This document shows, one piece after another, positions 28,945-36,828 of a stretch of DNA of 64,000 nt. Both the position numbers and the translations under genes were made by a program. The stretch lies in contig CANRNT010000004.1 of NCBI GenBank assembly GCA_947631995.1, positions 1 to 64,000 on the forward strand, written 5' to 3'. Position 1 is the stretch's first letter, and the number at the start of each line of letters is the position of its first letter. The notes below the pieces were generated by a model. That model was not told the DNA's origin and searched no databases. It saw nothing but the letters and a program-made list of their open reading frames with translations. The stretch is from an uncultured Clostridia bacterium (GTDB lineage: Bacteria; Bacillota; Clostridia; Oscillospirales; Ruminococcaceae).

Positions 28945-29463
28945 TCAGGACATAAAAAGTCTTACTGCGGTACAGGAAACGACAAATCCCGTTATATCCG
29001 CCGCAACGGCGCAGATAAGAGTATGGCGGATATTCTTTACCTTGGCTGCCCCGTAATAAACAGCTACGGTATAGAATGTTGTTTCGGTGCTGCCCATAAT
29101 AACGCTTGCCACTCTTCCCGCAAAGCTGTCGGGGTGATAATTTGCGATTATATCCTCATATACGGCGAGCGCGCCGCTGCCCGACAGAGGTCTCAGCAGC
29201 GTAAGCGGCAGGCATTGCGGAGGAAATCCCAAAGCCTTGACGGCGGGCGCAAACACATTTGTCATAAAGGCAACAGCGCCCGATGTATTCAACATAGCTA
29301 TGCAGGTCATAAGTATTATAAGCGCGGGCAGGATATCAAAGCTGACCTTGATGTTTTCCGCAGCGCCGGCAAGGAACTCCTCAAATATATCGACCTTTTT
29401 ATAGCAGCCGTACACGAATACTGCCGCAACTACTACCGGTATTATGTATGCGGTCAGCTTCAT
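28945..29463 (-). CDS. spmB: Spore maturation protein B
   Basis: This 172-residue membrane protein of the nucleoside-recognition (Gate) superfamily is required with SpmA for core dehydration and heat resistance of spores in Bacillus and Clostridium. The start at 29463 (MKLTAYIIPVV) overlaps the spmA stop by one base (TAATG). Conserved segments are visible, including LRPLSGSGAL and IMGSTETTFYTVAVYYGAA, the latter a signature of the family. Four membrane segments are expected. Confidence 0.93.
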   Translation of the reverse strand: MKLTAYIIPVVVAAVFVYGCYKKVDIFEEFLAGAAENIKVSFDILPALIILMTCIAMLNTSGAVAFMTNVFAPAVKALGFPPQCLPLTLLRPLSGSGALAVYEDIIANYHPDSFAGRVASVIMGSTETTFYTVAVYYGAAKVKNIRHTLICAVAADITGFVVSCTAVRLFMS

Positions 29464-30092
29464 TATTCTTTCTCTCCTTTCCTCCCCCGCAGACTGTTGA
29501 GTATCAGCGTCAGCGTCACCCCTGCGGCAAGCGCGCACGCCGCTGAAAACAGTATTGACGGAAGCACGTCCAGAGGGGCTTTGCTGCCGTAACTAAGACG
29601 GAGCGTTGCCACGGTAGTCGGCAAAAGCTGTAATGAAGCTGTGTTCAGCACGACCAGCATTATCATATTGCCCGTCGCAGTACCGCGAGCGTTTTCCTCC
29701 GCTGAGAGGGCTTTCATAGCCTTTATACCGAGGGGAGTTGCGGCGTTGCCGAGCCCCATAAGGTTGGCTGAAATATTCATAACGATAGCCGAAAACGCTT
29801 CGCCGTTCTCATCTATACCCTTGAACAGCTTTTTTAGCAGGGGTCTGAAAAGCTTTCCTATCTTTTTGATAAGACCGCTCTTTTCTGCGACCCTCATAAC
29901 TCCGCCCCAGAACGCCATAGCTCCGAGCAGCGTAAACGTAAGCGTAACAGCGTTTTCGGACGCAGACAATATAGCGGCGGTAAGCTCCTCTCCCTCCCCC
30001 TTAAATACGGCAAAAGCAAGGGATAAAACAGCGGATATCAACAGCAAATATTTAATAATATCCCCTTCTTTCACGATTTTACGGTGTGGCAA
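29463..30092 (-). CDS. spmA: Spore maturation protein A
   Basis: This protein of up to 209 residues is the partner of SpmB. The Gate-domain segments NISANLMGLGNAATPLGIKA and NTASLQLLPTT are characteristic. The start is uncertain: the frame is open from TTG 30092, a GTG lies six codons further in, and the first membrane segment starts about residue 14 just after an AAGGGG sequence. No ATG exists near the start, so a TTG, GTG or rare ATT start must be used. Confidence 0.88.
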   Translation of the reverse strand: MPHRKIVKEGDIIKYLLLISAVLSLAFAVFKGEGEELTAAILSASENAVTLTFTLLGAMAFWGGVMRVAEKSGLIKKIGKLFRPLLKKLFKGIDENGEAFSAIVMNISANLMGLGNAATPLGIKAMKALSAEENARGTATGNMIMLVVLNTASLQLLPTTVATLRLSYGSKAPLDVLPSILFSAACALAAGVTLTLILNSLRGRKGEKE

Positions 30093-30223
30093 GTCCGTTG
30101 GAGCTTTTGCAATTTCTACTTGTTACTGTCATTTTTATAGTATATTTCTTAAAAAATGATATATAAATTCGACAAAAATACAGTTCTTATTTTATCGCTT
30201 TCGACAAAAAAGTCTATACACTA

Positions 30224-30252
30224 TTGACATTTATTGTTACCTAATGTAGAAT
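30224..30252 (+). promoter_or_regulatory. Promoter of the AbrB-family regulator
   Basis: TTGACA (30224-30229) and TAGAAT (30247-30252) are separated by 17 bp. The predicted start is near 30259, and GGAGG lies before ATG 30292. Confidence 0.8.
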
Positions 30253-30291
30253 GATATTGTAGATTTTTATTGAATACAGGAGGAACATACT

Positions 30292-30555
30292 ATGAAAGCA
30301 ACAGGAATTACTCGTCAGATCGATGGACTCGGCAGAATAGTTTTGCCGAAAGAGCTTCGCAACACATTTGAGATCAACACAAACGACGCTCTTGAGATCT
30401 ACACAGAAGATGATAAGATAATTCTTCGCAAGCTCCAGAGGACCTGCGTTTTCTGCGGCGGCAAAGAAGACACTATGGAATTCAGCGGCAAGGCTCTCTG
30501 CGAAAAGTGCCTTAACAGACTGATACAATTCCAAAGCGTTCTTACATCTAAGTAA
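30292..30555 (+). CDS. AbrB/SpoVT-family transcription regulator with C-terminal Cys motifs
   Basis: This 87-residue protein has an N-terminal AbrB swapped-hairpin DNA-binding domain (residues 1-50: GITRQIDGLGRIVLPKELRNTF), which dimerises to bind AT-rich promoters during the transition to stationary phase. The C-terminal part carries CVFCGG and CEKC, which form a CxxC...CxxC zinc-ribbon-like module instead of the GAF domain of SpoVT. It lies between spmA and spoVS, so a sporulation role is likely but not proved. AGGAGG is well placed upstream. Confidence 0.9.
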   Translation: MKATGITRQIDGLGRIVLPKELRNTFEINTNDALEIYTEDDKIILRKLQRTCVFCGGKEDTMEFSGKALCEKCLNRLIQFQSVLTSK

Positions 30556-30579
30556 TTTACAGGACAAACATCAGAAGAA

Positions 30580-30612
30580 CAGTCGGCAGAACGCTTTGCC
30601 GGCTGTTTTATT
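30580..30612 (+). terminator. Terminator of the AbrB-family gene
   Basis: CAGTCGGC pairs with GCCGGCTG (one G-T pair) over 30580-30605, followed by TTTTATTTA. Confidence 0.8.
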
Positions 30613-30666
30613 TATATGCAGGCTTATCCGTGCTTATTATAAAACCATATGCGGAAATTTAAAAAT

Positions 30667-30691
30667 GCCGATGTACGGCAAGTACATCGGC
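30667..30691 (-). terminator. Terminator of spoVS
   Basis: GCCGATGTAC and GTACATCGGC form a perfect 10-bp stem with a 5-nt loop. On the minus strand ATTTTTAAATTT follows. Confidence 0.85.
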
Positions 30692-30742
30692 ACAGACATT
30701 TTACATAGTTTAAGATCATGTTTGTTATTGTGTTTATAAATT

Positions 30743-31003
30743 CTATCTCGGCTGACAAATAAGCCTTATTGCGGTGCGCTCTAATCCGTTTATTTCAACT
30801 ACTGTGAATGCCGGAACGCACACCATATCAATTCCCATAGGTGCAAGGTATCCTCTAGCGATCGCCACCGCTTTTATAGCTTGATTGGCGGCTCCTGCGC
30901 CTACCGCCTGCACCTCGACTTCGTTATGTTCCTTAACGACACCGGTGATAGCGCCTGCGACAGAGTTAGGAACAGAACGAGCTGACACTTTCAGTATATC
31001 CAT
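30743..31003 (-). CDS. spoVS: Stage V sporulation protein S
   Basis: This 86-residue Alba-like protein is highly conserved in spore formers; in Bacillus subtilis it affects progress to stage V and cell division. The sequence MDILKVSARSVPNSVAGA and the run AVGAGAANQAIKAVAIAR are family signatures. GGAGGT 7 nt upstream of ATG 31003 fixes the start. The longer open frame upstream overlaps the promoter and is rejected. It lies downstream of ymdB, an arrangement common in Firmicutes. Confidence 0.96.
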   Translation of the reverse strand: MDILKVSARSVPNSVAGAITGVVKEHNEVEVQAVGAGAANQAIKAVAIARGYLAPMGIDMVCVPAFTVVEINGLERTAIRLICQPR

Positions 31004-31058
31004 ATAAACCTCCAATCTATTGGCAAATTTCGATCTGTTTATAGCTCTCGTTAATATT

Positions 31059-31087
31059 ATAATATACCATTTGAGTACAATTTTCAA
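31059..31087 (-). promoter_or_regulatory. Promoter of spoVS
   Basis: On the minus strand TTGAAA (31082-31087) and TATTAT (31059-31064) have a 17-bp spacer within the 107-bp gap after ymdB. Confidence 0.65.
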
Positions 31088-31110
31088 GGTCTAAGCGATG
31101 AATTTGTTAA

Positions 31111-31878
31111 TTACCGCCAAATTAATCTCTCTATTTTGTTCGCTTTGCCTAATTTTTCATCAAAATCTATAACTACCGCATTAATGAAACACGGATTACG
31201 ACTTTCTTCAAACCTTACCGGAAAATGAAGCCTTTGTTTATTTATGGCTATTGTGCTTTCAACGCCAAGCACAGACAGCTCAGCTCCCGTCATACCAACG
31301 TCGGTGATATACGCCGTATGCTCGGAAAGTATTGTTTCATCGGCGGTCTGAACGTGAGTATGCGTTCCGATAACGCCCGTCACCTTTCCTGCAAGATACT
31401 GACCCATAGCTTTTTTCTCCGAAGTTGCCTCTGCGTGAAAGTCCACAAATATATTAGGGGTATCTATCTGCGAAAGGATACCGTCTATACAGGTGAAAGG
31501 ATTATCCAGAGCCTCCATATACACGACGCCCTGAAGATTTATCACCGCAATACTGAAATGCCCCATATCAAGCACAGTCCAGCCGTGACCTATCACGCCC
31601 TCGGGGTAATTGGCAGGGCGGAGCAGTCTCTCATTCAGATCGTACATCTCAACGCACTCCCTGCGCTTGAAGCAATGGTTGCCTGTTGTGATGATGTCCA
31701 CTCCCATACCGAAAAGCTGCATCATCGACGGTTTTGTTATACCGTTGCCGTTGGCGGAATTTTCCCCGTTCACGACAAGGATATCTACTTTGTATTCATT
31801 TCTTATACTGTATATATGCTTTTCCAGAAAGTCGCAGCCATTCCGTCCTACGACATCGCCGACAAACATTATTCTCAT
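31111..31878 (-). CDS. ymdB: YmdB-family metallophosphoesterase (cyclic nucleotide phosphodiesterase type)
   Basis: This 255-residue protein belongs to the TIGR00282 phosphoesterase family; Bacillus YmdB hydrolyses 2',3'- and 3',5'-cyclic nucleotides and affects biofilm/motility choice. The two-metal centre is visible: MFVGDVVGRNG, VVNGENSANGNG, TTGNHCFKR, VDFHAEATSEK and GTHTHVQTAD. AGGGG upstream supports ATG 31878. Its position upstream of spoVS is conserved synteny. Confidence 0.94.
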   Translation of the reverse strand: MRIMFVGDVVGRNGCDFLEKHIYSIRNEYKVDILVVNGENSANGNGITKPSMMQLFGMGVDIITTGNHCFKRRECVEMYDLNERLLRPANYPEGVIGHGWTVLDMGHFSIAVINLQGVVYMEALDNPFTCIDGILSQIDTPNIFVDFHAEATSEKKAMGQYLAGKVTGVIGTHTHVQTADETILSEHTAYITDVGMTGAELSVLGVESTIAINKQRLHFPVRFEESRNPCFINAVVIDFDEKLGKANKIERLIWR

Positions 31879-31935
31879 TATATCCCCTCCCCGTGTGGTA
31901 CAAATTCGCGCCTATGTTTTAATTAGATATACAAA

Positions 31936-31969
31936 AAGGCTGCCGTACATTATTATGTATAGCAGCCTT
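31936..31969 (-). terminator. Terminator of the vor operon
   Basis: AAGGCTGC (31936-31943) pairs with GCAGCCTT (31962-31969), and CAT/ATG extends the inner stem. On the minus strand TTTTTGTATATC follows. Confidence 0.85.
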
Positions 31970-31999
31970 GATGAAAAAATACTTGGTATACTGCGGTCA

Positions 32000-32530
32000 T
32001 CATTGTGCTCTGCCAATGCCGATAGCTTTGAGGTTGTTCTCTATGAGCCAGCCCTTTGAAGCAGGCACTATCTTTTCAAGCGCCTTGCGGACGGTCTCAT
32101 CGCTGAACATACCCGTTGCCTCGAGAACCTTGCCGAGCAATATTATATTCGCTCCCTTGGGGAGTTCATTTTCAGTCTCAAGCTGTGTAGCCTGAACATA
32201 GTAGCAGTCGATATCCTTTCTGTCGGAAACGCTTTCTACAAGAGTAGAATCCACGAAAGCCTTACCGCCTGCCTTTACCTTGCCGATAAACTTATCGAAC
32301 GAGGGTTGGTTAAGAGCTATGAAAACATTCGGCTCTGTAACAAGGGGTGAACCTATGGGGTCGTCAGATATACACACCGAGCAGTTGCAAGTACCGCCTC
32401 TCATCTCGGGGCCGTATGACGGCAGCCACGATACTTCCTTGTTCTCCATAAGCGCACAGTAAGCGAGGAGTTTTCCTGCGAAAAGCACGCCCTGTCCACC
32501 GAAGCCTGCAAGCAATATATTATAGTTCAT
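32000..32530 (-). CDS. vorC: 2-oxoacid:ferredoxin oxidoreductase, gamma subunit (VorC-like)
   Basis: This 176-residue subunit has the gamma-domain signature AGFGGQGVLFAGKLLA near residue 8 and SYGPEMRGGTCNC near residue 38. With the alpha, beta and ferredoxin-like subunits it oxidatively decarboxylates a branched-chain 2-oxoacid or 2-oxoglutarate, passing electrons to ferredoxin and forming an acyl-CoA, in the cytoplasm. It overlaps the beta-subunit stop by one base. The substrate cannot be fixed from sequence; VOR-type is the usual annotation of this four-subunit set in Clostridia, KGOR the main alternative. Confidence 0.88.
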   Translation of the reverse strand: MNYNILLAGFGGQGVLFAGKLLAYCALMENKEVSWLPSYGPEMRGGTCNCSVCISDDPIGSPLVTEPNVFIALNQPSFDKFIGKVKAGGKAFVDSTLVESVSDRKDIDCYYVQATQLETENELPKGANIILLGKVLEATGMFSDETVRKALEKIVPASKGWLIENNLKAIGIGRAQ

Positions 32531-33282
32531 TACTTGTTACCTCCCTCTGTAATATCCTTATACACGCCCAGAGGATAGTAAGGTATCATTTCTTCTCTGA
32601 GTCTTTCGAGAGCCTTTATAGGCGTCATACCCCAGTTGGTAGGGCAGGTCGAAAGCACTTCAACGAGCGAGAAGCCTTTCTTGTCGCGCTGATTCTCAAA
32701 TGCCTTTCTTATGGCGTTCTTAGCCTCTCTGATATGCGGAACGCTGTCTACTGCAACTCTCTGTGCGAGGGCGGTGCCGGTAAGCGTTGCGAGCATTTCG
32801 GAAACTCTTACGGGGTAGCCTGCAAGCTGCGGGTCACGACCGTAAGGGGTGGTCTGCGTTACCTGACCGGGTATGGTGGTAGGCGCCATCTGACCGCCTG
32901 TCATTCCGTATATCGTATTATTGATAAAGATAACGACTATATTCTCGCCTCTTGTAGCGGCGTGAACGGTCTCGGCAGTACCGATAGCGGCGAGGTCACC
33001 GTCACCCTGATATGTAAACACGAACTTATCGGGGTTGGTTCTCTTAACGCCCGTAGCAACTGCGGGAGCTCTTCCGTGAGGAGCCTCTATCATATCGCAG
33101 TTAAAATAGTTATAAGCCATTACCGAGCAGCCAACGGGGCAAATTCCCACGGTATCGCCCTCGATACCCATTTCATCTATTACTTCAGCCACAAGTCTGT
33201 GGACAATGCCGTGAGTACAGCCCGGGCAGTAATGGAGCGGGACGTCGCACAGCGCCTTAGGTCTTTCAAATACGACAGCCAT
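32530..33282 (-). CDS. vorA: 2-oxoacid:ferredoxin oxidoreductase, beta subunit (TPP-binding)
   Basis: This 250-residue subunit binds thiamine pyrophosphate and an iron-sulfur cluster. YCPGCTHGIVHR supplies two cluster cysteines, CPVGCSVMA another pair, and FTYQGDGDLAAIG with NNTIYGMTGGQ is the TPP/Mg motif (GDGD...N). It overlaps the alpha subunit stop and the gamma start by one base each, so the complex is made stoichiometrically. Confidence 0.92.
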   Translation of the reverse strand: MAVVFERPKALCDVPLHYCPGCTHGIVHRLVAEVIDEMGIEGDTVGICPVGCSVMAYNYFNCDMIEAPHGRAPAVATGVKRTNPDKFVFTYQGDGDLAAIGTAETVHAATRGENIVVIFINNTIYGMTGGQMAPTTIPGQVTQTTPYGRDPQLAGYPVRVSEMLATLTGTALAQRVAVDSVPHIREAKNAIRKAFENQRDKKGFSLVEVLSTCPTNWGMTPIKALERLREEMIPYYPLGVYKDITEGGNK

Positions 33283-34340
33283 TAGTTATTACCTCCCATT
33301 GCTTTTATCTTTTCAAGCACTTCGGCAGGCGTGGGTATAACTCCGCCTGTTCTTCCGAAGAACTCAACGGGCTTAGCGCAGCTCAGCGCAAGCTTGATAT
33401 CGTCTACCATCTGACCCATAGACATTTCTACGGACAGCACCTTTGAAGCATTTGCGCAGGCCTTCTGCACTTCCTTTTCGGGGAACGGCCACAGAGTCTT
33501 AGGTCTGAACATACCTACCTTTATGCCCTGCTCTCTTGCATCATTCACGGCGCTCTTAACAACTCTTGCAGTCGCGCCAAAAGCGCATACTACGATGTCA
33601 GCGTCCTCGGTAAGATAAAGCTCCGCGTCGGTCTCCTTTTCCTTGATAACGTCATATCTTGCAAATCTGTCAACAACGGTCTTTTCAAGCTCCTCGGGGG
33701 TCAGGTAGAGAGAATTTATGATATGATGCTCTCTCTTGTTCTTATGGCCGTCAGCAGCCCAGCCCGACTTATCGGGCATTTCGACAGCTATCTCGGGGAA
33801 AGTAACGGGTTCCATCATCTGACCAAGAAGTCCGTCCGCCAAAATCATAGCAGGCATACGGTACTCATCAGCCTTATTGAAAGCCTTTACGACCATATCT
33901 ACCATTTCCTGAACGGAAGCAGGTGCAAACACGAGCAGGTGGAAATCTCCGTGACCCAGACCCTTTGTAGCCTGCCAGTAGTCAGCCTGAGAGGGCTGTA
34001 TGCCGCCCAGACCCGGGCCGCCTCTTTCAACGTTTATTATAACGCACGGCAGGTCTGAACCTGCTATGTAAGATATACCCTCGCTTTTAAGTGAAATTCC
34101 GGGCGAAGAAGAAGAGGTCATCGCTCTTACGCCTGTTGAGGCTGCGCCGAGCACCATATTTATAGCGGCTATCTCGGACTCCGCCTGCAAAAACACTCCA
34201 CCGTTTTTCTGCATATTCTTTGCCATATATGCTGCAAGCTCTGTCTGGGGCGTTATCGGGTAACCGAAGAAGCATTTACAGCCTGCACGCATAGCGGCTT
34301 CCGCAAGCGCTTCATTGCCCTTCATCAAATTCTTTTCCAA
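33282..34340 (-). CDS. vorB: 2-oxoacid:ferredoxin oxidoreductase, alpha subunit (VorB-like)
   Basis: This 352-residue protein combines the pyrimidine-binding domain I (GYPITPQTELAAYMAK, ESEIAAINMVLGAAS) with domain II in the C-terminal half. The order and length match alpha subunits of four-subunit enzymes. It follows the ferredoxin-like subunit by 30 nt. GGAAG just upstream of ATG 34340 supports the start. Confidence 0.92.
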   Translation of the reverse strand: MEKNLMKGNEALAEAAMRAGCKCFFGYPITPQTELAAYMAKNMQKNGGVFLQAESEIAAINMVLGAASTGVRAMTSSSSPGISLKSEGISYIAGSDLPCVIINVERGGPGLGGIQPSQADYWQATKGLGHGDFHLLVFAPASVQEMVDMVVKAFNKADEYRMPAMILADGLLGQMMEPVTFPEIAVEMPDKSGWAADGHKNKREHHIINSLYLTPEELEKTVVDRFARYDVIKEKETDAELYLTEDADIVVCAFGATARVVKSAVNDAREQGIKVGMFRPKTLWPFPEKEVQKACANASKVLSVEMSMGQMVDDIKLALSCAKPVEFFGRTGGVIPTPAEVLEKIKAMGGNN

Positions 34341-34370
34341 AGTTCTAAACTCCCTTCCAATTCGTTTGTC

Positions 34371-34577
34371 TTACTTTTCGACCGTTATACAGCAGTCGGG
34401 ACACATCATCGCGCACATTGCACAGCCGATGCAGGCATTCTCGTCGATACATTCGGCGGTAAAGTATCCCGCCTTGTTACGCTTTTCCTTATTGATCTCA
34501 ATGATCTTTTTGGGACAAGCATTGGCACAAAGTCCGCAGCCCTTACAGCGTTCGGCTCTTACAGTCATCTTTGCCAT
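34371..34577 (-). CDS. vorD: 2-oxoacid oxidoreductase delta subunit, 2x[4Fe-4S] ferredoxin-like
   Basis: This 68-residue protein has two CxxCxxCxxxCP clusters (CKGCGLCANACPK and CIGCAMCAMMCPD), as in the delta subunit that carries electrons from the TPP site to external ferredoxin. It lies 44 nt after the ParA-like ATPase gene and 30 nt before the alpha subunit. AGGAGA is well placed before ATG 34577. Confidence 0.93.
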   Translation of the reverse strand: MAKMTVRAERCKGCGLCANACPKKIIEINKEKRNKAGYFTAECIDENACIGCAMCAMMCPDCCITVEK

Positions 34578-34621
34578 TACACTCTATCTCCTTTCATCAT
34601 TACATCAATGTTACACGGTCT

Positions 34622-35275
34622 TTACTTTTCCCATATCGGCTTTACGAGGACGTTCACGCTTTTAAAGCGGCTGCTGTCCATACCCAGCCTTGCGGGTGCG
34701 GTAGTAAAAACTATCGGCAGACTGACTCTTTCCGAAAGCTCTTTTGCATAGTCCAAAGAGCTTTCGACCGTTTCGGCAGAAGTTTCGCTGCCCAGATTTG
34801 AATTATTTATGATACCCGTATGCTTCATATGCGAGGCGGCTTCTATTTTATACATAAGCTCCTCTGCTTCATGCGGCTCACGGGTCATATACCTGTAACG
34901 ATTTATCACATACAGCATTTCAAGGTCGCCGCAGTTATTCAGCGGCTCCGAAAATCTTCCCAGCGCTACCGCTCCGTCGTCGTCTCCTCCGACGTCCACG
35001 ATAAGATGTACATCGCCTCCCGACGCTATCCTTTCCAGATCGAAATTCAGCGCGGGTATATCCAGATTTGTATTCGCATATGAGGGAGCAATAAGCTCTA
35101 TCCCCTTTTGCGAGAACATATCCTTAAGATCGGCTGTTCTGAAATACGGATTTACTATATCAAGATCGACCACAGTTACCTTTTCGCCGTTTTCCGCCGC
35201 CTCCAGCGCCAGATTTGCCGAAATATTCGTTTTACCGCTGCCGTAGTGACCTGTTATCACGGTGACCTTATGCAC
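34622..35275 (-). CDS. MinD/ParA-like P-loop ATPase
   Basis: This 217-residue protein has a deviant Walker A motif (GHYGSGKTNIS, residues 9-19), DLDIVNPYFR as switch I and VDVGGDDDG as Walker B/switch II, typical of the SIMIBI MinD/ParA/Mrp class. It leads the vor operon, 44 nt before vorD. In this setting a role in cluster assembly or loading of the iron-sulfur oxidoreductase, as with Mrp/ApbC proteins, is plausible, but the CxxC motif of Mrp scaffolds is absent. Chromosome partition is unlikely, since no ParB is nearby. Confidence 0.8.
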   Translation of the reverse strand: MHKVTVITGHYGSGKTNISANLALEAAENGEKVTVVDLDIVNPYFRTADLKDMFSQKGIELIAPSYANTNLDIPALNFDLERIASGGDVHLIVDVGGDDDGAVALGRFSEPLNNCGDLEMLYVINRYRYMTREPHEAEELMYKIEAASHMKHTGIINNSNLGSETSAETVESSLDYAKELSERVSLPIVFTTAPARLGMDSSRFKSVNVLVKPIWEK

Positions 35276-35344
35276 TGTTCTATCAGCCTTTCGTTTATCT
35301 AAATACGCTCACATATACAATATGTAAGATACGCACATACATAT

Positions 35345-35373
35345 ATTATATCACACTTTATTTACGATTGCAA
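35345..35373 (-). promoter_or_regulatory. Promoter of the ATPase-vor operon
   Basis: On the minus strand TTGCAA (35368-35373) and TATAAT (35345-35350) are separated by 17 bp, about 70 nt upstream of the ATPase start. Confidence 0.75.
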
Positions 35374-35393
35374 GCGGGCCTTTTTGGAAACGC

Positions 35394-36812
35394 TTATTCA
35401 TCGTAATCATCATAATCGTCGTCATCGTAATCGTCATCGTCGTAATACTTTGCCCTGCTGCGTTTTCTGTTCCTGCGGAACGCTATTATAGCCGCAAATA
35501 TCAGCACATACACCAGCACCGCTCCGACTGCCACTATGATAGCTATTTTCATAGCGACGGAATCCTTGAACGACGCCGCGACCTTTACATCGGATTTTAT
35601 CTCATCGCGCTCGACAGCCGATGTAGCTATCAGGTCTATCTTTGCGATAGTCTGACCGTCATAAGTAAGCTCGACCGACCCCAACACCTGTCCTGTTATT
35701 ACGGGTGCAACGACGCTTTGATTGAGCGTTATTTTCTGTTTTATCTGCGTTTTGCTCACATCGGTCGGCCACAGCTGAGAATATGACATAGACGGCTTAA
35801 CATTTACATGGTCTGCATTTTTGCCGTACTCAACGGGTACCTCTCCCATTTCGGAAGCGGAATCGAGGATAGTAGTATATTCAAGCGTATTGAACGCCCA
35901 CTCATAGAGCGTCTGATGGTCAATACAGTTATACATAACGTCGTTGCCCTCAGCATCGACTGCGGGAGCGCCCATCGAAACTATCAGATAATTGTATCCG
36001 TTTCTTGATGCCGTGGAAGCAAGACATCTACCTGCCGCATCGAGATAACCTGTCTTTATGCCGTGAGCAAATCTGTAATAATACTCCGAGCCCTCCATGA
36101 GTAGCTTATTCGATGTGATGAGGTGAGTACCCTCGGGGTGGTCGGGAGTTGCAGGCATATCGTATTCCGCCTGGTCGCATATCTCCATGAAGATATCGTA
36201 TCTGTCGATGACATACTTACACAACAGCGCGATATCCTCGCAGGTGGTATAATTGTTTTCCGCAAAAAGTCCGTGCGCATTGGAATAATGTGTATTTTTC
36301 ATACCTATCTCAGCGGCTTTGAGGTTCATTTTCTCAACGAAAGCCTCTATACTTCCGCACATATCTATGGCAAGGATATTTGCCGCCTCACAAGCCGACG
36401 GCACCATGAGCGCACACAGCAGGTCATAGTAGTTTACAGTCTCACCGCGCTTTATATCGGCATTTGAACAGCCCGTGCCGTCAAGCTCGTTAAAAGCGTC
36501 ATAACCGCCGTTCGCGCTTTTGGCAAGCAAGGTCTCCTTATCGCCGTTGTTAGCTTCCAGCACCAGCAGGCAGGTCATTATCTTGGTAAGCGAAGCGGGA
36601 ACGCGCTGCTTATCGGCATTTTTTGAATACACGACGTCTCCCGTATCCAGACTTATCATATACACCGAGTCGGAATATATTTCCAACTCATTGTCAAAGC
36701 TGAGAGCTTCAGCTTCAAGCTGAGCCTTCGGCACGAACGAAACAGCCAGCGTAACAGCCATGACCGCCGCCGATACAGCCGATATTAGCCTCTTTCCAAA
36801 AGTTCTTATCAT
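35394..36812 (-). CDS. dacF: D-alanyl-D-alanine carboxypeptidase (DacF/PBP5-like)
   Basis: This 472-residue secreted, membrane-anchored enzyme trims the terminal D-Ala from peptidoglycan stem peptides. ATG 36812 (GGAG 9 nt upstream) gives a signal peptide (residues 1-35). The penicilloyl-serine motifs are ordered: SLTK (VPASLTKIM), SxN-type SACEAAN and KTG (HGIKTGYLD). A C-terminal beta domain follows, then a membrane segment (IAIIVAVGAVLVYVLIFAAII) and an intracellular tail of nearly pure Asp and Tyr (about 18 residues). The tail is unusual. It is the last gene of the nadB operon. Confidence 0.93.
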   Translation of the reverse strand: MIRTFGKRLISAVSAAVMAVTLAVSFVPKAQLEAEALSFDNELEIYSDSVYMISLDTGDVVYSKNADKQRVPASLTKIMTCLLVLEANNGDKETLLAKSANGGYDAFNELDGTGCSNADIKRGETVNYYDLLCALMVPSACEAANILAIDMCGSIEAFVEKMNLKAAEIGMKNTHYSNAHGLFAENNYTTCEDIALLCKYVIDRYDIFMEICDQAEYDMPATPDHPEGTHLITSNKLLMEGSEYYYRFAHGIKTGYLDAAGRCLASTASRNGYNYLIVSMGAPAVDAEGNDVMYNCIDHQTLYEWAFNTLEYTTILDSASEMGEVPVEYGKNADHVNVKPSMSYSQLWPTDVSKTQIKQKITLNQSVVAPVITGQVLGSVELTYDGQTIAKIDLIATSAVERDEIKSDVKVAASFKDSVAMKIAIIVAVGAVLVYVLIFAAIIAFRRNRKRSRAKYYDDDDYDDDDYDDYDE

Positions 36813-36828
36813 TTTATCATTCTCCTTA

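Noticed and set aside
30100..30200. A sporulation sigma promoter before spmA
   Set aside because: AT-rich runs resemble several sigma elements, but none matched both -10 and -35 boxes well enough to report.
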